Source of the DNA: JAAYVZ01 sp035384965
GTDB lineage: Bacteria > Acidobacteriota > Thermoanaerobaculia > Thermoanaerobaculales > Thermoanaerobaculaceae
Length of the DNA: 64,000 nt
Assembly: GCA_035384965.1 (NCBI GenBank)
Contig: DAOOJE010000003.1
Location: forward strand, 122,098 to 186,097
Direction: 5' to 3'
Both the position numbers and the translations under genes were made by a program. The notes under the pieces were generated by a model that saw only the letters and a list, made by a program, of their open reading frames with translations, did no database searches and was not told the DNA's origin. How positions within the stretch are numbered: the first letter of the stretch is position 1; each line of letters opens with the position of its first letter. This document shows, one piece after another, positions 51,586-60,950 of this stretch.

Positions 51586-53859
51586 GTGAGTGGCGGCATC
51601 TGCACCGTGTCGCGCCGCACCGCGACCCTGGCTGCAGTTGGCGTTCTGGCGGCGCTCGTGGTCGTCCCCAACTGGAAGCTGGCCACGATGCGCGGCCTGC
51701 TCGTCCCCGACGACGTCTTCACCAGCGACCTCATGAACGAGGGCTACCCCGGCCGCCACTACCTGGGCCAGGTGCTGCGCTCGGGCGAGCTGCCGCTCTG
51801 GTACCCGCTGGTGTACGGCGGGCTGCCGCTGCTGGGCAAGGCGGAGACGGGGGCCGCCTTTCCCGTCAACCTGCTGATGTTCGGCCTGTTCCCGTCGCAC
51901 GTCGCGCTCAACCTGAGCATCCTCTTGACGCTGCTTGTGGCCGCGACCGGCGCCTACCTCCTGGCCGCCCATCTGGGGGCAGGGACGAGCGGCTCGCTCG
52001 TCGCCGGAGTGGCGTTCGCCTACTCCGGGTTCATGGTCTCGCACCTCCGGCACCTGAGCATGGCGTGGGTCGTGGCGCTGGTGCCTGCCGCGCTGCTGCT
52101 CCTCCTCCGCACGCTCGAGAACCCGCCGGTACGGGGTCTTCCCCCTGCCGCAGTGGGCCTCGCCGCGGTTATCGGCCTCCAGGGCCTGGCGGGCCACCCG
52201 CAGCCGCTGTACTACAGCGCGCTCATCTACGCCGCGGTGGTCGCGGCCCACGCCTTGCGCGCCGCGGGCTCGCTCCCCGGCGCCCCGCCGGGCGCCGCTG
52301 GCGGCCTGGCGGCAGGACTGAGGAGATTCGCGGCGGCGACCCGCCCCGCCGTGCTGGCCGGTTGCATCGGAGCCGGCCTCGGGGCGGTCCAGCTCGTGCC
52401 GATGCTCGAACTCGTCCGCCTTTCGGCCCGCGCCGGCGGTCTCGATCTGCCGGCCACGACCGTGTACGCGTACGATCCCGGTGACCTCGTGCAGTTCGTG
52501 CTGCCCCTCGCCCGGGGGCACGTCGGCGATCGCAGCTACGTCGGCTCCGGGATCTTCTGGGAGGACTACGCCTACGTTGGGCTGCTCACGCTCGTGGCAG
52601 CAGTGTACGGCACGGTGGCGCGGCGCCGGGAACCGGCCGTGGTGTTCATCGCGGCCGGGTCGCTGCTGGCTCTCGGGCTGGCGCTCGGGCCGGCCACGCC
52701 TCTGCACGGGCTCGCCCACGCCGCCGTCCCGGGCATGCGCTTCTTCCGCTTCCCCACCCGCTGGCTGTTCGCCGTCGACCTCGGGCTCGCGCTGCTGGCC
52801 GCCCTCGGCCTCTCGCACGCCGTGCGCGCCGTGGCCTCCACGCCGGCCGGCACCCGCCGGTGGGCGGGCGCCGCGCTCGGGACGCTCGCCGTGGCGGTGG
52901 TTACTGGCGACCTCCTCTTCCACCAGCTCGGCATGAACCCCGTGGCCGACGCCCGCCAGTGGCTGGAGCCGCCCCGCACGGCTCGCTTCCTGCGCGAGGA
53001 TGCGTCGCTCTTCCGCATCTTCAGCCCCGTCGCAGCCGATGCCCACTGCCGCGCCTTCGCGGCCGCCGGCGGATGGCGGGCCGACCTCGCGCCGTACCTC
53101 CGGCACCGCGAGCTGCTGCAGCCGTGCACGAACGTCCTGCACGGCCTCGCCTCGGCCGACGGCTACGCGATGCTCGTGCCGAGTTACGTGGTCGACGTCT
53201 GGGGCGACCACACGAGGCCAGGCCTCGTGGCCTCCACCATGGACGCGCGGGGCTCGCTGATCTGGTCGACCGCCGCCACGCGCAAGCTCCTCGACATGTT
53301 CAACGTCAAGTACGTCCTCGCGGACCGCCCGATCCACGGCCCAGGGCTCGAGCCGATGTATCGCGCTCCGGACGTCCACCTCTACCGCAGCACGGGGGCT
53401 TTCGAGAGGGCGTTTCTGGTGCCGGCCGCGAGAGTCGTCGCCTCCCCTGGCGCCGCCGCGGCGGCGCTGCTGGCAGCCGACTTCGACCCCGCCCAGGAGG
53501 CGGTCCTGTTCGAGGAGCCCGGGCTGCCGGCCGGCGCGCAGCCGGGGGGCCGCGCGGACGTGGTGCGCCACGCCGCGAACGAGGTGCGCGTGAGGGTCGC
53601 CACCTCGCAGCCTCAGCTCCTGGTGCTGGCCGACACCTTCTACCCCGGCTGGGAGGCTCGCGTCGACGGCCGGAGGACCAGGGTGTTGCAGGCCAACCTC
53701 TGCCAGCGGGCAGTCGTCGTGCCTTGCGGCACGCACGAGGTGACATTCCGATACCGGCCCCGCTCGGCGCTCCTGGGTGCGGCGCTGAGTACGCTGTCCC
53801 TCGCGCTGCTCGCCGTCCTCGGGAGGCGCGCGAGGCCCTTCGATTCCTCCCGGCGGTGA
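51586..53859 (+). CDS. YfhO family multi-pass membrane protein
   Basis: 757 residues with about a dozen hydrophobic helices and a soluble C-terminal region before a last helix. YfhO-type features: DLMNEGYPGRHY, SGELPLWYPLVYGGLPLLG in the first loop, FRFPTRWLFAVDLGLALLAALG, and a late FYPGWEARVDGRRTRVLQAN. The family is a GT-C-like group implicated in glycosylation of cell-wall polymers (lipoteichoic acid in Gram-positives); its role here is unknown. The GTG at 51586 follows GGGGGAGGCA; an in-frame upstream start would add 23 residues. Convergent with the sensor kinase. Confidence 0.85.
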   Translation: MSGGICTVSRRTATLAAVGVLAALVVVPNWKLATMRGLLVPDDVFTSDLMNEGYPGRHYLGQVLRSGELPLWYPLVYGGLPLLGKAETGAAFPVNLLMFGLFPSHVALNLSILLTLLVAATGAYLLAAHLGAGTSGSLVAGVAFAYSGFMVSHLRHLSMAWVVALVPAALLLLLRTLENPPVRGLPPAAVGLAAVIGLQGLAGHPQPLYYSALIYAAVVAAHALRAAGSLPGAPPGAAGGLAAGLRRFAAATRPAVLAGCIGAGLGAVQLVPMLELVRLSARAGGLDLPATTVYAYDPGDLVQFVLPLARGHVGDRSYVGSGIFWEDYAYVGLLTLVAAVYGTVARRREPAVVFIAAGSLLALGLALGPATPLHGLAHAAVPGMRFFRFPTRWLFAVDLGLALLAALGLSHAVRAVASTPAGTRRWAGAALGTLAVAVVTGDLLFHQLGMNPVADARQWLEPPRTARFLREDASLFRIFSPVAADAHCRAFAAAGGWRADLAPYLRHRELLQPCTNVLHGLASADGYAMLVPSYVVDVWGDHTRPGLVASTMDARGSLIWSTAATRKLLDMFNVKYVLADRPIHGPGLEPMYRAPDVHLYRSTGAFERAFLVPAARVVASPGAAAAALLAADFDPAQEAVLFEEPGLPAGAQPGGRADVVRHAANEVRVRVATSQPQLLVLADTFYPGWEARVDGRRTRVLQANLCQRAVVVPCGTHEVTFRYRPRSALLGAALSTLSLALLAVLGRRARPFDSSRR

Positions 53860-53888
53860 CCCGGCGAGTGCGGCTCCTGTCGCGACCG

Positions 53889-56800
53889 TCAGGCCGAGGC
53901 CAGCTCGCAGGCGGGTGTCACGGGCAGCAGCACCGTGAACGTGCTGCCCTGCCCGGGGGCCGAGCGCACCGTCAGGACGCCACCGTGCAGCTCGACAAGC
54001 CGGCGGGCGAGCGGCAAACCGAGACCGGTGCCTTGGAACCGGCGGTTGGCGCCCTCGTCGAGCTGGCGGAACTCCTCGAAGATGGCCTCCTGGTCTTCCG
54101 GGCGGATCCCGATGCCGCGATCGACGACGTCCACGCGCACCGACTCGACCCCCAGCCGCGACTCGGCCCTCGGGATCATCGCCGCCTCGATCACCACCGT
54201 CGCCCGCGGCGGCGAGAACTTCACGGCGTTGGACAGGAGGTTGAACATCACCTGCTTGAGCTTGATCGGGTCGGCGGCGAGCACCGGCAGGCCCTCCGGC
54301 ACACGGAGCTCGAAGTCGATGTCGTTCCTGGCCGCCACGCCGCGCATGAGGTTCTCCATTTCGAACAGCAGGGCGCCGACCTGGAGCGGCTCGAGGTGCA
54401 GCTCCATGCGCCCCGCCTCGATCTTGGACAGGTCGAGAATGGTGTTGATGAGCCGCAGCAGGTGCTCGCCCGAGGCGTGGATGTTGCGCAGGAAGCGGGC
54501 GTAGCGGGCGTCCAGCTGCCCGTCGAGGCGCTCGATGAGGATGGCGGCGAAGCCTATGATCGAGTTGAGCGGGGTTCGCAGCTCGTGGCTCATGTTGGAC
54601 AAGAAGACGCTCTTGGCCCGGCTGGCCTCGAGCGCCCGCCGCTCGGAGGCCACGGCTCGCTGCTCCGAGGCTTCCGCCTCGGCCACCTTTTCGGCCAGGG
54701 CCCGGTTGGACGCCTCGACCTGGGCCGTGCGCTCGGCGACAAGGGCCTCGAGACGTCGTGTCTGCTCGCGCAGTGCGCGCATGCGCAGCCGCACCCCCAG
54801 CCAGATCGCGCCGCCCGCCGCCAGCGCGTACAGCAGGTACGCCCACCAGCGCTTCCAAAGCGGTGCCAGCACCTCGAACGCCCAGGCAGCGCCGGCCTCG
54901 TTCCAGGTGCCGTCGTTGTTGCAGGCCACAACATGGAACCGGTAGCGGCCCGGCGGGATGCTCGTGTAGTAGGCGGAGCGGCGGCTGCCGGCCTCCACCC
55001 AGCGGTCGTCGAACCCCTCGAGCCGGTAACGGAAGCGCACTCTTTCCGGCGCCACGAACGACAGCGCGGTGTAGTGCAGCTCGAGCTCGCGCAGGCCCGG
55101 CCCGAGCGTTCCCGCCACCGCGGGCCGCATCGGCGCCCGGTCCACCACGACCTCCTCCAGCAGCACGGGCGGCGGGAGGAGGTTGAAGCGCAGGCGCGAC
55201 GGGTCGACCACGGCCAGGCCCTCGGCGGTGGGAAACCACAGCTCGCCGTTGCGCCGCCTCCACCCGGCCGGCTGCGAGCTACCGTTGCACTGGTTGACCC
55301 GCAGCCCGTCGGAACGGTCGAACCCCTCGGCCTCCACCCGGGCGACCTCGCCCCTCGCCCTGGCGTAGAGCTGCTCGGAGCGCACCCTCGAGATCCCCCG
55401 GTTGGAACTCATCCACAGCCAGCCGTCGCCGCTGTCGAGGATCTGGAAGACCTTGCCGTCGTACAGGCCGTCGTCGACGGTGAAGGCTGTGATGCGGGAC
55501 GGCTCGATGAGCCCGAGCCCGCTATCCGTGCCGACCCAGAGGTTGCCCTTGCCGTCCTCCGTCACGGCAAAGACGATGTCGTTGGGCAGGCCGTCGGCGG
55601 TCCCGAGCACGCGTTCGACACCGTCCCGCCACCGCACCAGCCCGCCGTAGGTGCCGATCCAGAGCTGCCCCAGCCGGTCCTCGTACAGCGCCCGCACATC
55701 GTTCGAGGGCAGGCCGTTGCCCGTCGTCACCACGTCGATGCGGCCACCGCTCAGCCGGCACAGCCCGCCGCCCTCGGTGCCCACCCACACCGTGCCCTCG
55801 CGGTCCTCGAGGACGGCCCGGACCAGGTTGGACGACAGGCCCTCGCGAACGGTCCAGGTGGAAAACGACTTCCCGTCATAGCGGGAAAGCCCGCCCCTGG
55901 ATCCCACCCAGAGCCCGCCGTCCCGGCCCTCCGCCAGCGCCCGCACCGACGCGCTCGGCAGGCCCTGCTCGACGCCGAGGCAGGCGAACGCCCCGTCGCG
56001 GAAGCGGCAGAGTCCGCCACCGTCGGTGCCGACCCAGAGCCGGCCGCGGCTGTCCTCGAGGACCACCCGGACGAAGTCGGCGCCCAGTCCCTCGCGCCTC
56101 GTGTAGGTCGTCACCTTGGTGTCCCTGAGCTGGTTGAGGCCCCCGTTCGTCCCCACCCAGAGGTTCCCCTCGCGGTCCTCGTACAGCGAGCGGACGTAGC
56201 TGTGGCTGAGGCCGTCACGTTCGGAAAACGTGTCGAGCCGGCCGGCCGCCAGCCGCGCCAGCCCGCCGCCCTCGGTGCCGATCCAGAGGTTGCCGTCGCC
56301 GTCTTCCCACAGCGCGGCGACGAAGCTGTCGGGCAGCCCGTCGGCGGCCGTCAGCACCTGCCACCCCCGCCCCGTGCGCCTGGCCAGCCCGCCACTCGTG
56401 CCGACCCAGAGCGTGCCGTCGCGGGCCGGCAGCACTGCCCGGCAGAGGTTGGAAGGCAGCCCGTCCTCGACCGTCAGCCGGGTGACCTCGGCACCGGCAA
56501 CCCGAAACAGGCCCCGATCCGACGCCACCCAGATGTCGCCGGAGGCGTCGGCCGCCAGCGCCTTGACCACGCCAGGCGTCGGCCCCTCGAACCCGGGCGG
56601 CCGGCAGCGCCCGTCCGAAAAGCGGCACACGCCCTTGTCGGTGCCGACGAGCAGTGACCCGTCGGGGCGCGGGAGCACCGCCCCGACGACGTCGCTCGGC
56701 AGCCCGTCAGCGGTCGTGAAGGTGCGGAAGCGCCCGTGCTCGTGCACCGACAGGCCGCCGTTGGTCGCAATCCACAGGCGGCCGTCGCGATCCTCGGCCA

Positions 56801-57062
56801 GATGCACCACCGCGGTTCCCCGGAGGTCCTTGCTGCGCGAGGCGTCGAACACCACGAAGCGGATGCCGTCGAAGCGCACCAGCCCCTCGTACGTGCCGAA
56901 CCACATGTAGCCGTCACTGGTCTGCAGGATGGTGTGGATCGTGTTTTGCGGCAGCTCGTGCCGCCACGACCGGTGAGCGAGCTGGGAAATCGCCTTGTGA
57001 GGGTCCAAGGCCCAGACGGCGCCAGCTCCCAGTACCAAGGTCGCCGCCCAGCAGCACCGCAT
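53889..57062 (-). CDS. sensor histidine kinase with two-component-regulator beta-propeller
   Basis: 1057 residues. After a signal peptide, about fourteen Reg_prop repeats (pattern DGLPS...V..EDRxGxLWVGT) form a large periplasmic propeller, followed by a Y_Y_Y domain (~640-710), one membrane helix (~735-755), a coiled coil, HisKA with the phospho-acceptor His826 in SHELRTPLNS, and an HATPase with DRGIGI and GTGLGLPLARR. It has no receiver domain and no adjacent response regulator. Relatives sense polysaccharides in Bacteroidetes. ATG 57062 was preferred to an upstream TTG because it starts the signal peptide. Confidence 0.92.
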   Translation of the reverse strand: MRCCWAATLVLGAGAVWALDPHKAISQLAHRSWRHELPQNTIHTILQTSDGYMWFGTYEGLVRFDGIRFVVFDASRSKDLRGTAVVHLAEDRDGRLWIATNGGLSVHEHGRFRTFTTADGLPSDVVGAVLPRPDGSLLVGTDKGVCRFSDGRCRPPGFEGPTPGVVKALAADASGDIWVASDRGLFRVAGAEVTRLTVEDGLPSNLCRAVLPARDGTLWVGTSGGLARRTGRGWQVLTAADGLPDSFVAALWEDGDGNLWIGTEGGGLARLAAGRLDTFSERDGLSHSYVRSLYEDREGNLWVGTNGGLNQLRDTKVTTYTRREGLGADFVRVVLEDSRGRLWVGTDGGGLCRFRDGAFACLGVEQGLPSASVRALAEGRDGGLWVGSRGGLSRYDGKSFSTWTVREGLSSNLVRAVLEDREGTVWVGTEGGGLCRLSGGRIDVVTTGNGLPSNDVRALYEDRLGQLWIGTYGGLVRWRDGVERVLGTADGLPNDIVFAVTEDGKGNLWVGTDSGLGLIEPSRITAFTVDDGLYDGKVFQILDSGDGWLWMSSNRGISRVRSEQLYARARGEVARVEAEGFDRSDGLRVNQCNGSSQPAGWRRRNGELWFPTAEGLAVVDPSRLRFNLLPPPVLLEEVVVDRAPMRPAVAGTLGPGLRELELHYTALSFVAPERVRFRYRLEGFDDRWVEAGSRRSAYYTSIPPGRYRFHVVACNNDGTWNEAGAAWAFEVLAPLWKRWWAYLLYALAAGGAIWLGVRLRMRALREQTRRLEALVAERTAQVEASNRALAEKVAEAEASEQRAVASERRALEASRAKSVFLSNMSHELRTPLNSIIGFAAILIERLDGQLDARYARFLRNIHASGEHLLRLINTILDLSKIEAGRMELHLEPLQVGALLFEMENLMRGVAARNDIDFELRVPEGLPVLAADPIKLKQVMFNLLSNAVKFSPPRATVVIEAAMIPRAESRLGVESVRVDVVDRGIGIRPEDQEAIFEEFRQLDEGANRRFQGTGLGLPLARRLVELHGGVLTVRSAPGQGSTFTVLLPVTPACELASA

Positions 57063-57191
57063 CGCCGCGCGCAAAGCTGATCAGCCCCCACCCATTGTAG
57101 CCGCCGGGGCGGGCACGCGTCGCTCTCGCCCCGCCACGCCGCGTCGTCTAGAATGCCGACCCGACACGACATCGCCCGGCTGGAGGAAGAC

Positions 57192-57629
57192 ATGGCGCGC
57201 ATCACGACCCGAAACGCATCGATACTGCTCGCAGCGGCCTGCGCCCTGGCGGCGACCGCATGCACGGGCAAGGGCGTCACCCGCGAGGTGACCGTGCCCG
57301 GCAACGTCCCCTGGACCGACACGGGGCTCGAGGTGCAGGCGCAGCAAAGGCTCGTCGTCGACGCCGCCGGAGAGGTGGCCGCCAACCCCGAGAACACGAC
57401 CTCGCCCGACGGTTTCGTAGCCAAGCCAGAGTGGCGCAAGTACAACGTTGTCCCCGAGGCCCCGCACATGGCCCTCATCGGCCGCATCGGGCCCGACGGG
57501 AAGCCGTTCCTGGTCGGCGCGGCGTTCCGCGCCCCGGCTCCCGCTTCGGGGAGGCTGTTTCTCGGCATCAATGACCGCGACACCGCCAACAACAAGGGGG
57601 CGTTCAGGGCGACGGTCAGGGTGAAGTAG
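57192..57629 (+). CDS. lipoprotein with LecA (PA-IL)-like galactose-binding domain
   Basis: 145 residues. A signal with cysteine in AATAC (~20-24), then a single beta-sandwich resembling the PA-I galactophilic lectin: VPGNVPWTDTGLEV, ALIGRIGPDGKPFLVG and the calcium/sugar-binding tail LFLGINDRDTANNKGAF, which matches the NDxxxxDNxGxF pattern. It probably binds galactosides at the cell surface through calcium. GGAGGAAGAC precedes the ATG at 57192, and TAGAAT at 57149 may be its -10. Divergent from the sensor kinase (129-base spacer) and convergent with the methyltransferase, 12 bases apart. Confidence 0.78.
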   Translation: MARITTRNASILLAAACALAATACTGKGVTREVTVPGNVPWTDTGLEVQAQQRLVVDAAGEVAANPENTTSPDGFVAKPEWRKYNVVPEAPHMALIGRIGPDGKPFLVGAAFRAPAPASGRLFLGINDRDTANNKGAFRATVRVK

Positions 57630-57641
57630 GTCGGACGGGCT

Positions 57642-59246
57642 TCAGGGACGCGAGGCGACGAGCACGAAGTCGCGCGGCGCCGACAACCAGGCGTCCAGCC
57701 TTTCGGCCAGCGCCCGCAGTTCGGGGTCCTGGCCGTCGCGCGCCAGGCGCTGCTCGGGCGGGAACTCGTGGGCCAGCCGCACGCTCTCGACGCGCAGCCC
57801 GACCGCCCGGGCCACGAACGCGAGCGCGTCGGGGTGGACCGGCGCGCGGTGGGTGGGATCGATCCAGAACAGTCCGGCCCCGACGCGCAGCGACTCGGGG
57901 TTGGGGCTTTCGACGAGCAATACGCCGCCGGGCCTGAGCGCACGAGCCGCCACCTCCACGAGCCGCATCCACGCCGCGGCCGGAAGGTGCTCGACGAGGT
58001 GCAGCGCGACGACCCCGCCGAGGCTGCCGGCGGGCCGCGCCTCCAGCGCCGCCACAGCGTCCGCCTCCGCGACGGCCAGCCCCGCGCGCCGGCACGCCTC
58101 GACCATGGCAGGGTCGGTGTCCACGCCCGACGCCTCGATCCCGGCCGACCGGAGCAGCCGCAGCAGCTCGCCGCGGCCGCACCCGAGATCCAGGACCGGC
58201 TCTCGCCCGCGCAGCAGGCCCACGTGTTCCGCGACCCGGCCGGCGATCTCCTCCTCGCTGCCTCGGAACGTCTCTGCAAAGGCGCGCGAGGCGGCCAGCA
58301 CCGCCTGCGGGAGGCGCGCCTCGAGCGCGGGCGGGGCGCTGATCCGCAGCGGCTCCCCGGCCACCACGCGATCGAGGAGGCCGGCCGTCTCGGCGAGCTC
58401 CTCGTGCAACCGCGCGACCAGGGCGTCGAGGCGGCTCGAGAGCGCCGGCAGGCGCCGGTCGCGGACCTCCTCGGCCAGCGCCTGCACGCCGGCGAGGCCG
58501 ACGGCCAGCGAGTCGACGCGCTGCAAGACCTCGGGGAGCCCGACGTCGCGCACCCGCTCGAGGTCGGCGACCACCGCCTGGATCGCCGCATGGGTCCTCT
58601 CGGCCGAGGCCTCCAGCCGAGGCAGGCGACCGTCGCGAAGAGCCTCGATTTCGCCAGTCAGCGCCAGCACCGCGGCGTGCTGGGCCGACTGGGCCCTTTC
58701 CACGGCCTCGAGGCGCCGGTCGCGGACAGCCTCGAGCTCGGCCTGGAGCGCCCTGATCGCGGCGTCGAGTTGCGCCTCCGCCGTCTCGACCCTCGCCTGC
58801 ACCTCGGGCAGCGCTCCCTCGGTGACGCCCCGGAGCGCGGACTGCAGGGCCGCGGCAGCGCCCCGCAGCTCTGCGACCTCGCCCAGCGCCTGGTCGAGCC
58901 GCGTCTCGAGGTGGCGCTGCAGCTGACCGATCCCCTCCGAGAGCGCCCGCTGGTCCGCCGCGAGCTGCTCGAGCGAGGCGCTGACGTCGCGCTGCACCGC
59001 TGCCAGATCGCGGCAGAGTTCGTCGACGCGCCGCGCCTCGACCTGCGCCTGCTCGCCGGCGACGTCGAGGCGGTGCGAGAGCAGCTGCAGGGCAGCGGCG
59101 TTGGCCTCGTCGCGGTGCCGCAGGTCGTCGAGCGCGTCCCGCAGCATCCACGCCACGACCCGGCCCAGGAAGGCGCGCAGCCCTCCGCCGGCGGGCCTCG
59201 GTGAGGACGGCAGCTCGGCGGACGGGGGGCTCGGGGCGTGGCTCAC
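57642..59246 (-). CDS. coiled-coil protein fused to a class I SAM methyltransferase
   Basis: 534 residues. Residues ~40-290 are a long alanine/arginine/glutamate-rich coiled coil with repeated (E)(A/V)RDRRLP-type units. The C-terminal ~200 residues are a class I methyltransferase with motif I VLDLGCGRGELLRLL, an acidic loop GVDTDP and VVALHLVEHLP. The plan recalls WbdD-type chain-length terminators of O-antigen, in which a coiled coil measures polymer length, but there is no kinase domain. GTG start seven bases before the rplI stop on the same strand, so it is probably cotranscribed with the ribosomal genes. Substrate unknown. Confidence 0.8.
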   Translation of the reverse strand: MSHAPSPPSAELPSSPRPAGGGLRAFLGRVVAWMLRDALDDLRHRDEANAAALQLLSHRLDVAGEQAQVEARRVDELCRDLAAVQRDVSASLEQLAADQRALSEGIGQLQRHLETRLDQALGEVAELRGAAAALQSALRGVTEGALPEVQARVETAEAQLDAAIRALQAELEAVRDRRLEAVERAQSAQHAAVLALTGEIEALRDGRLPRLEASAERTHAAIQAVVADLERVRDVGLPEVLQRVDSLAVGLAGVQALAEEVRDRRLPALSSRLDALVARLHEELAETAGLLDRVVAGEPLRISAPPALEARLPQAVLAASRAFAETFRGSEEEIAGRVAEHVGLLRGREPVLDLGCGRGELLRLLRSAGIEASGVDTDPAMVEACRRAGLAVAEADAVAALEARPAGSLGGVVALHLVEHLPAAAWMRLVEVAARALRPGGVLLVESPNPESLRVGAGLFWIDPTHRAPVHPDALAFVARAVGLRVESVRLAHEFPPEQRLARDGQDPELRALAERLDAWLSAPRDFVLVASRP

Positions 59247-59252
59247 ACGGGA

Positions 59253-59714
59253 TCAGGCGCTGGCCCGCTCCCCCTCGCGCAGCACGTGCACGGTGATCGG
59301 CACCCGCACGTCGCGGTGCAGGTGCAGCTCGGCGGAGAACGTGCCCAGCCGCTTGATGTGCTGGCCCAGCTCGATCTTGCGCCGATCGACCTCGAACCCC
59401 TTCTCGGCCAGAGCCTCGGCCACATCCGACACCGTCACCGACCCGTACAGCGCGTCGCCCTCACCGGCGCGACGGTAGAACGACAGCTCGAGGCCGGCGA
59501 TCTTGCCGGCCAGCAGCTCGGCCTGCGCCTTCTGGCGCTGCTGCGCCTCCAGCCAGCGCCTCTGCTCCTGCTTGAAGCGCGCCAGGTTGGCGGGCGTGGC
59601 CTCGTAGGCGAGCCCCTTGGGAATCAGGAAGTTCCTGGCGAACCCGGGCTTCACCTCACAGATCGTCCCGCGGTCGCCGAGGTGTTCGACGGAATCGTTG
59701 AGAATCACTTTCAT
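59253..59714 (-). CDS. rplI: 50S ribosomal protein bL9
   Basis: 153 residues. The N-terminal domain MKVILNDSVEHLGDRGTICE and GFARNFLIPKGLA are diagnostic of bL9, followed by the connecting helix (about 40-75) and the C-terminal domain (SVTVSDVAEALAEKG). It binds 23S rRNA at the base of the L1 stalk. It overlaps the upstream DUF2232 gene by four bases and has AAGGGAG before its ATG at 59714. Confidence 0.97.
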   Translation of the reverse strand: MKVILNDSVEHLGDRGTICEVKPGFARNFLIPKGLAYEATPANLARFKQEQRRWLEAQQRQKAQAELLAGKIAGLELSFYRRAGEGDALYGSVTVSDVAEALAEKGFEVDRRKIELGQHIKRLGTFSAELHLHRDVRVPITVHVLREGERASA

Positions 59715-60703
59715 GACGCACTCCCTTCGCCCGGCTCTCTGCTTCTCCGCAGCCGCACGAACGCATCGGCCAGCCCCACCACCGCGACCGCCGCGGCCAC
59801 GGGTACTTGCAAGGCGACGAGCAGGACACCGGCTCGAGCCCAGCGGTTGTGGCGCAACCGCGGGCCGAGGTAAAAGTGGATGATAGCCAGGCCGTGCAGG
59901 AAATACAACCCGGCGACGGTCACCAACAGGTTTGCGCCCAACCACTTCCCGGGCTCGGGCAGGACCGCCCAGCCGAGCCCGCCGAGAATGAAGCCGACCG
60001 GGAGCCACTCCTCCGAGCGGAAGAGGCAGAACTCCTCCGTGACAATCGGCAAGCCGAGCAGCGGCAATCGGGGCCTCAGGTAGGCGCCAAAAGCCAGCAG
60101 GTACGCGGCGGACAGCGAGGGCGCGAGGTACGTCGCGATCGTCAACGTCTGGGCTGCGAGCCGGTTCTGTGCGACCGCCGTCTCCCAGGCGCGCTGCAGC
60201 TCCGGGGAGGCCCGGAGGTCGGCCGCCACCTGTTCCTCGAGGACCTGCGGCGGGAACTGCGGGCTCGCCATCCCGAAAAGCGCCGCCACCACTATCGCGA
60301 GGCCGACAAGGGCGAGGATTGCCATCCATCTCCCGTCGGGCCAGGCGCGGCGCAGGCGCAGCTCGACCGAGACGGCCGGCCATACGACGAAGAGGAGGTA
60401 TCCGAGCGCGAGCAGCGCGAGCGCCGGCAGCGGGTACACCAGGGCCGCCCCCGCCAGACACACCGTTACCCACCCCCAGGCGAGGAAGCTGGAGCCCCGG
60501 GCCGCCGTCACCTGGAGCAGGGGAAGGGGCGCCAGCAGCGGCGCCAGCAGCGCGGGCAGGACGAGCCACGGACTCGAGCTCGCAACGGCGAGGCTCATGC
60601 CGAACGGCAAGCTGAGGAACACGAGCAGCGACAGCAACCCCGCCACCCCGGGACCGATGCGGCGCAGGGCTGGCGGGGTGGACGGCGTGGAACTGCCCGG
60701 CAT
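59711..60703 (-). CDS. DUF2232 membrane protein (YybS-like)
   Basis: 330 residues with about eight hydrophobic helices. Location between rpsR and rplI is a conserved place for DUF2232 proteins, and the pattern of helices with the central FPPQVLEEQVAADL loop and terminal LAIIHFYLGPRL supports that family. Function unknown; the name is by family and position. ATG at 60703, 15 bases downstream of the rpsR stop, and a four-base overlap with rplI. Confidence 0.78.
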   Translation of the reverse strand: MPGSSTPSTPPALRRIGPGVAGLLSLLVFLSLPFGMSLAVASSSPWLVLPALLAPLLAPLPLLQVTAARGSSFLAWGWVTVCLAGAALVYPLPALALLALGYLLFVVWPAVSVELRLRRAWPDGRWMAILALVGLAIVVAALFGMASPQFPPQVLEEQVAADLRASPELQRAWETAVAQNRLAAQTLTIATYLAPSLSAAYLLAFGAYLRPRLPLLGLPIVTEEFCLFRSEEWLPVGFILGGLGWAVLPEPGKWLGANLLVTVAGLYFLHGLAIIHFYLGPRLRHNRWARAGVLLVALQVPVAAAVAVVGLADAFVRLRRSREPGEGSAS

Positions 60704-60718
60704 CGCGCGAGGCTTCGC

Positions 60719-60949
60719 TCAGTCTCCGAGGTACGGCAGGAGCGCCATGTGGCGAGCCCGCTTGACAGCGCGGGTCAGCTTGCGCTGATAGATCGGGTTG
60801 GTGCCGGATACGCGGCGCGGCAGGATCTTGCCCGAGACCGGCACGTACTGCCGGAGCAGGTCGAGATCCTTGTAGTCGATGTACTCGATCCCCTCGGCCG
60901 TGAACTTGCAGGTCTTCTTGCGCTTGACGTAGTACTTCTTCTTCGACAT
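60719..60949 (-). CDS. rpsR: 30S ribosomal protein bS18
   Basis: 76 residues. KKYYVKRKKTCKFTAEGIEYIDYKD and the RRVSGTNPIYQRKLTRAVKRAR block are characteristic of bS18, which pairs with bS6 on the platform of the 30S subunit. A single cysteine (C14) remains of the zinc-binding form. Starts one base after the rpsF stop, as usual in this operon. Confidence 0.98.
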   Translation of the reverse strand: MSKKKYYVKRKKTCKFTAEGIEYIDYKDLDLLRQYVPVSGKILPRRVSGTNPIYQRKLTRAVKRARHMALLPYLGD

Positions 60950-60950
60950 C

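Noticed and set aside
53889..57062. Hybrid histidine kinase/response regulator
   Set aside because: Sequence ends shortly after the HATPase G2 region; no receiver or HTH_18 domain follows.
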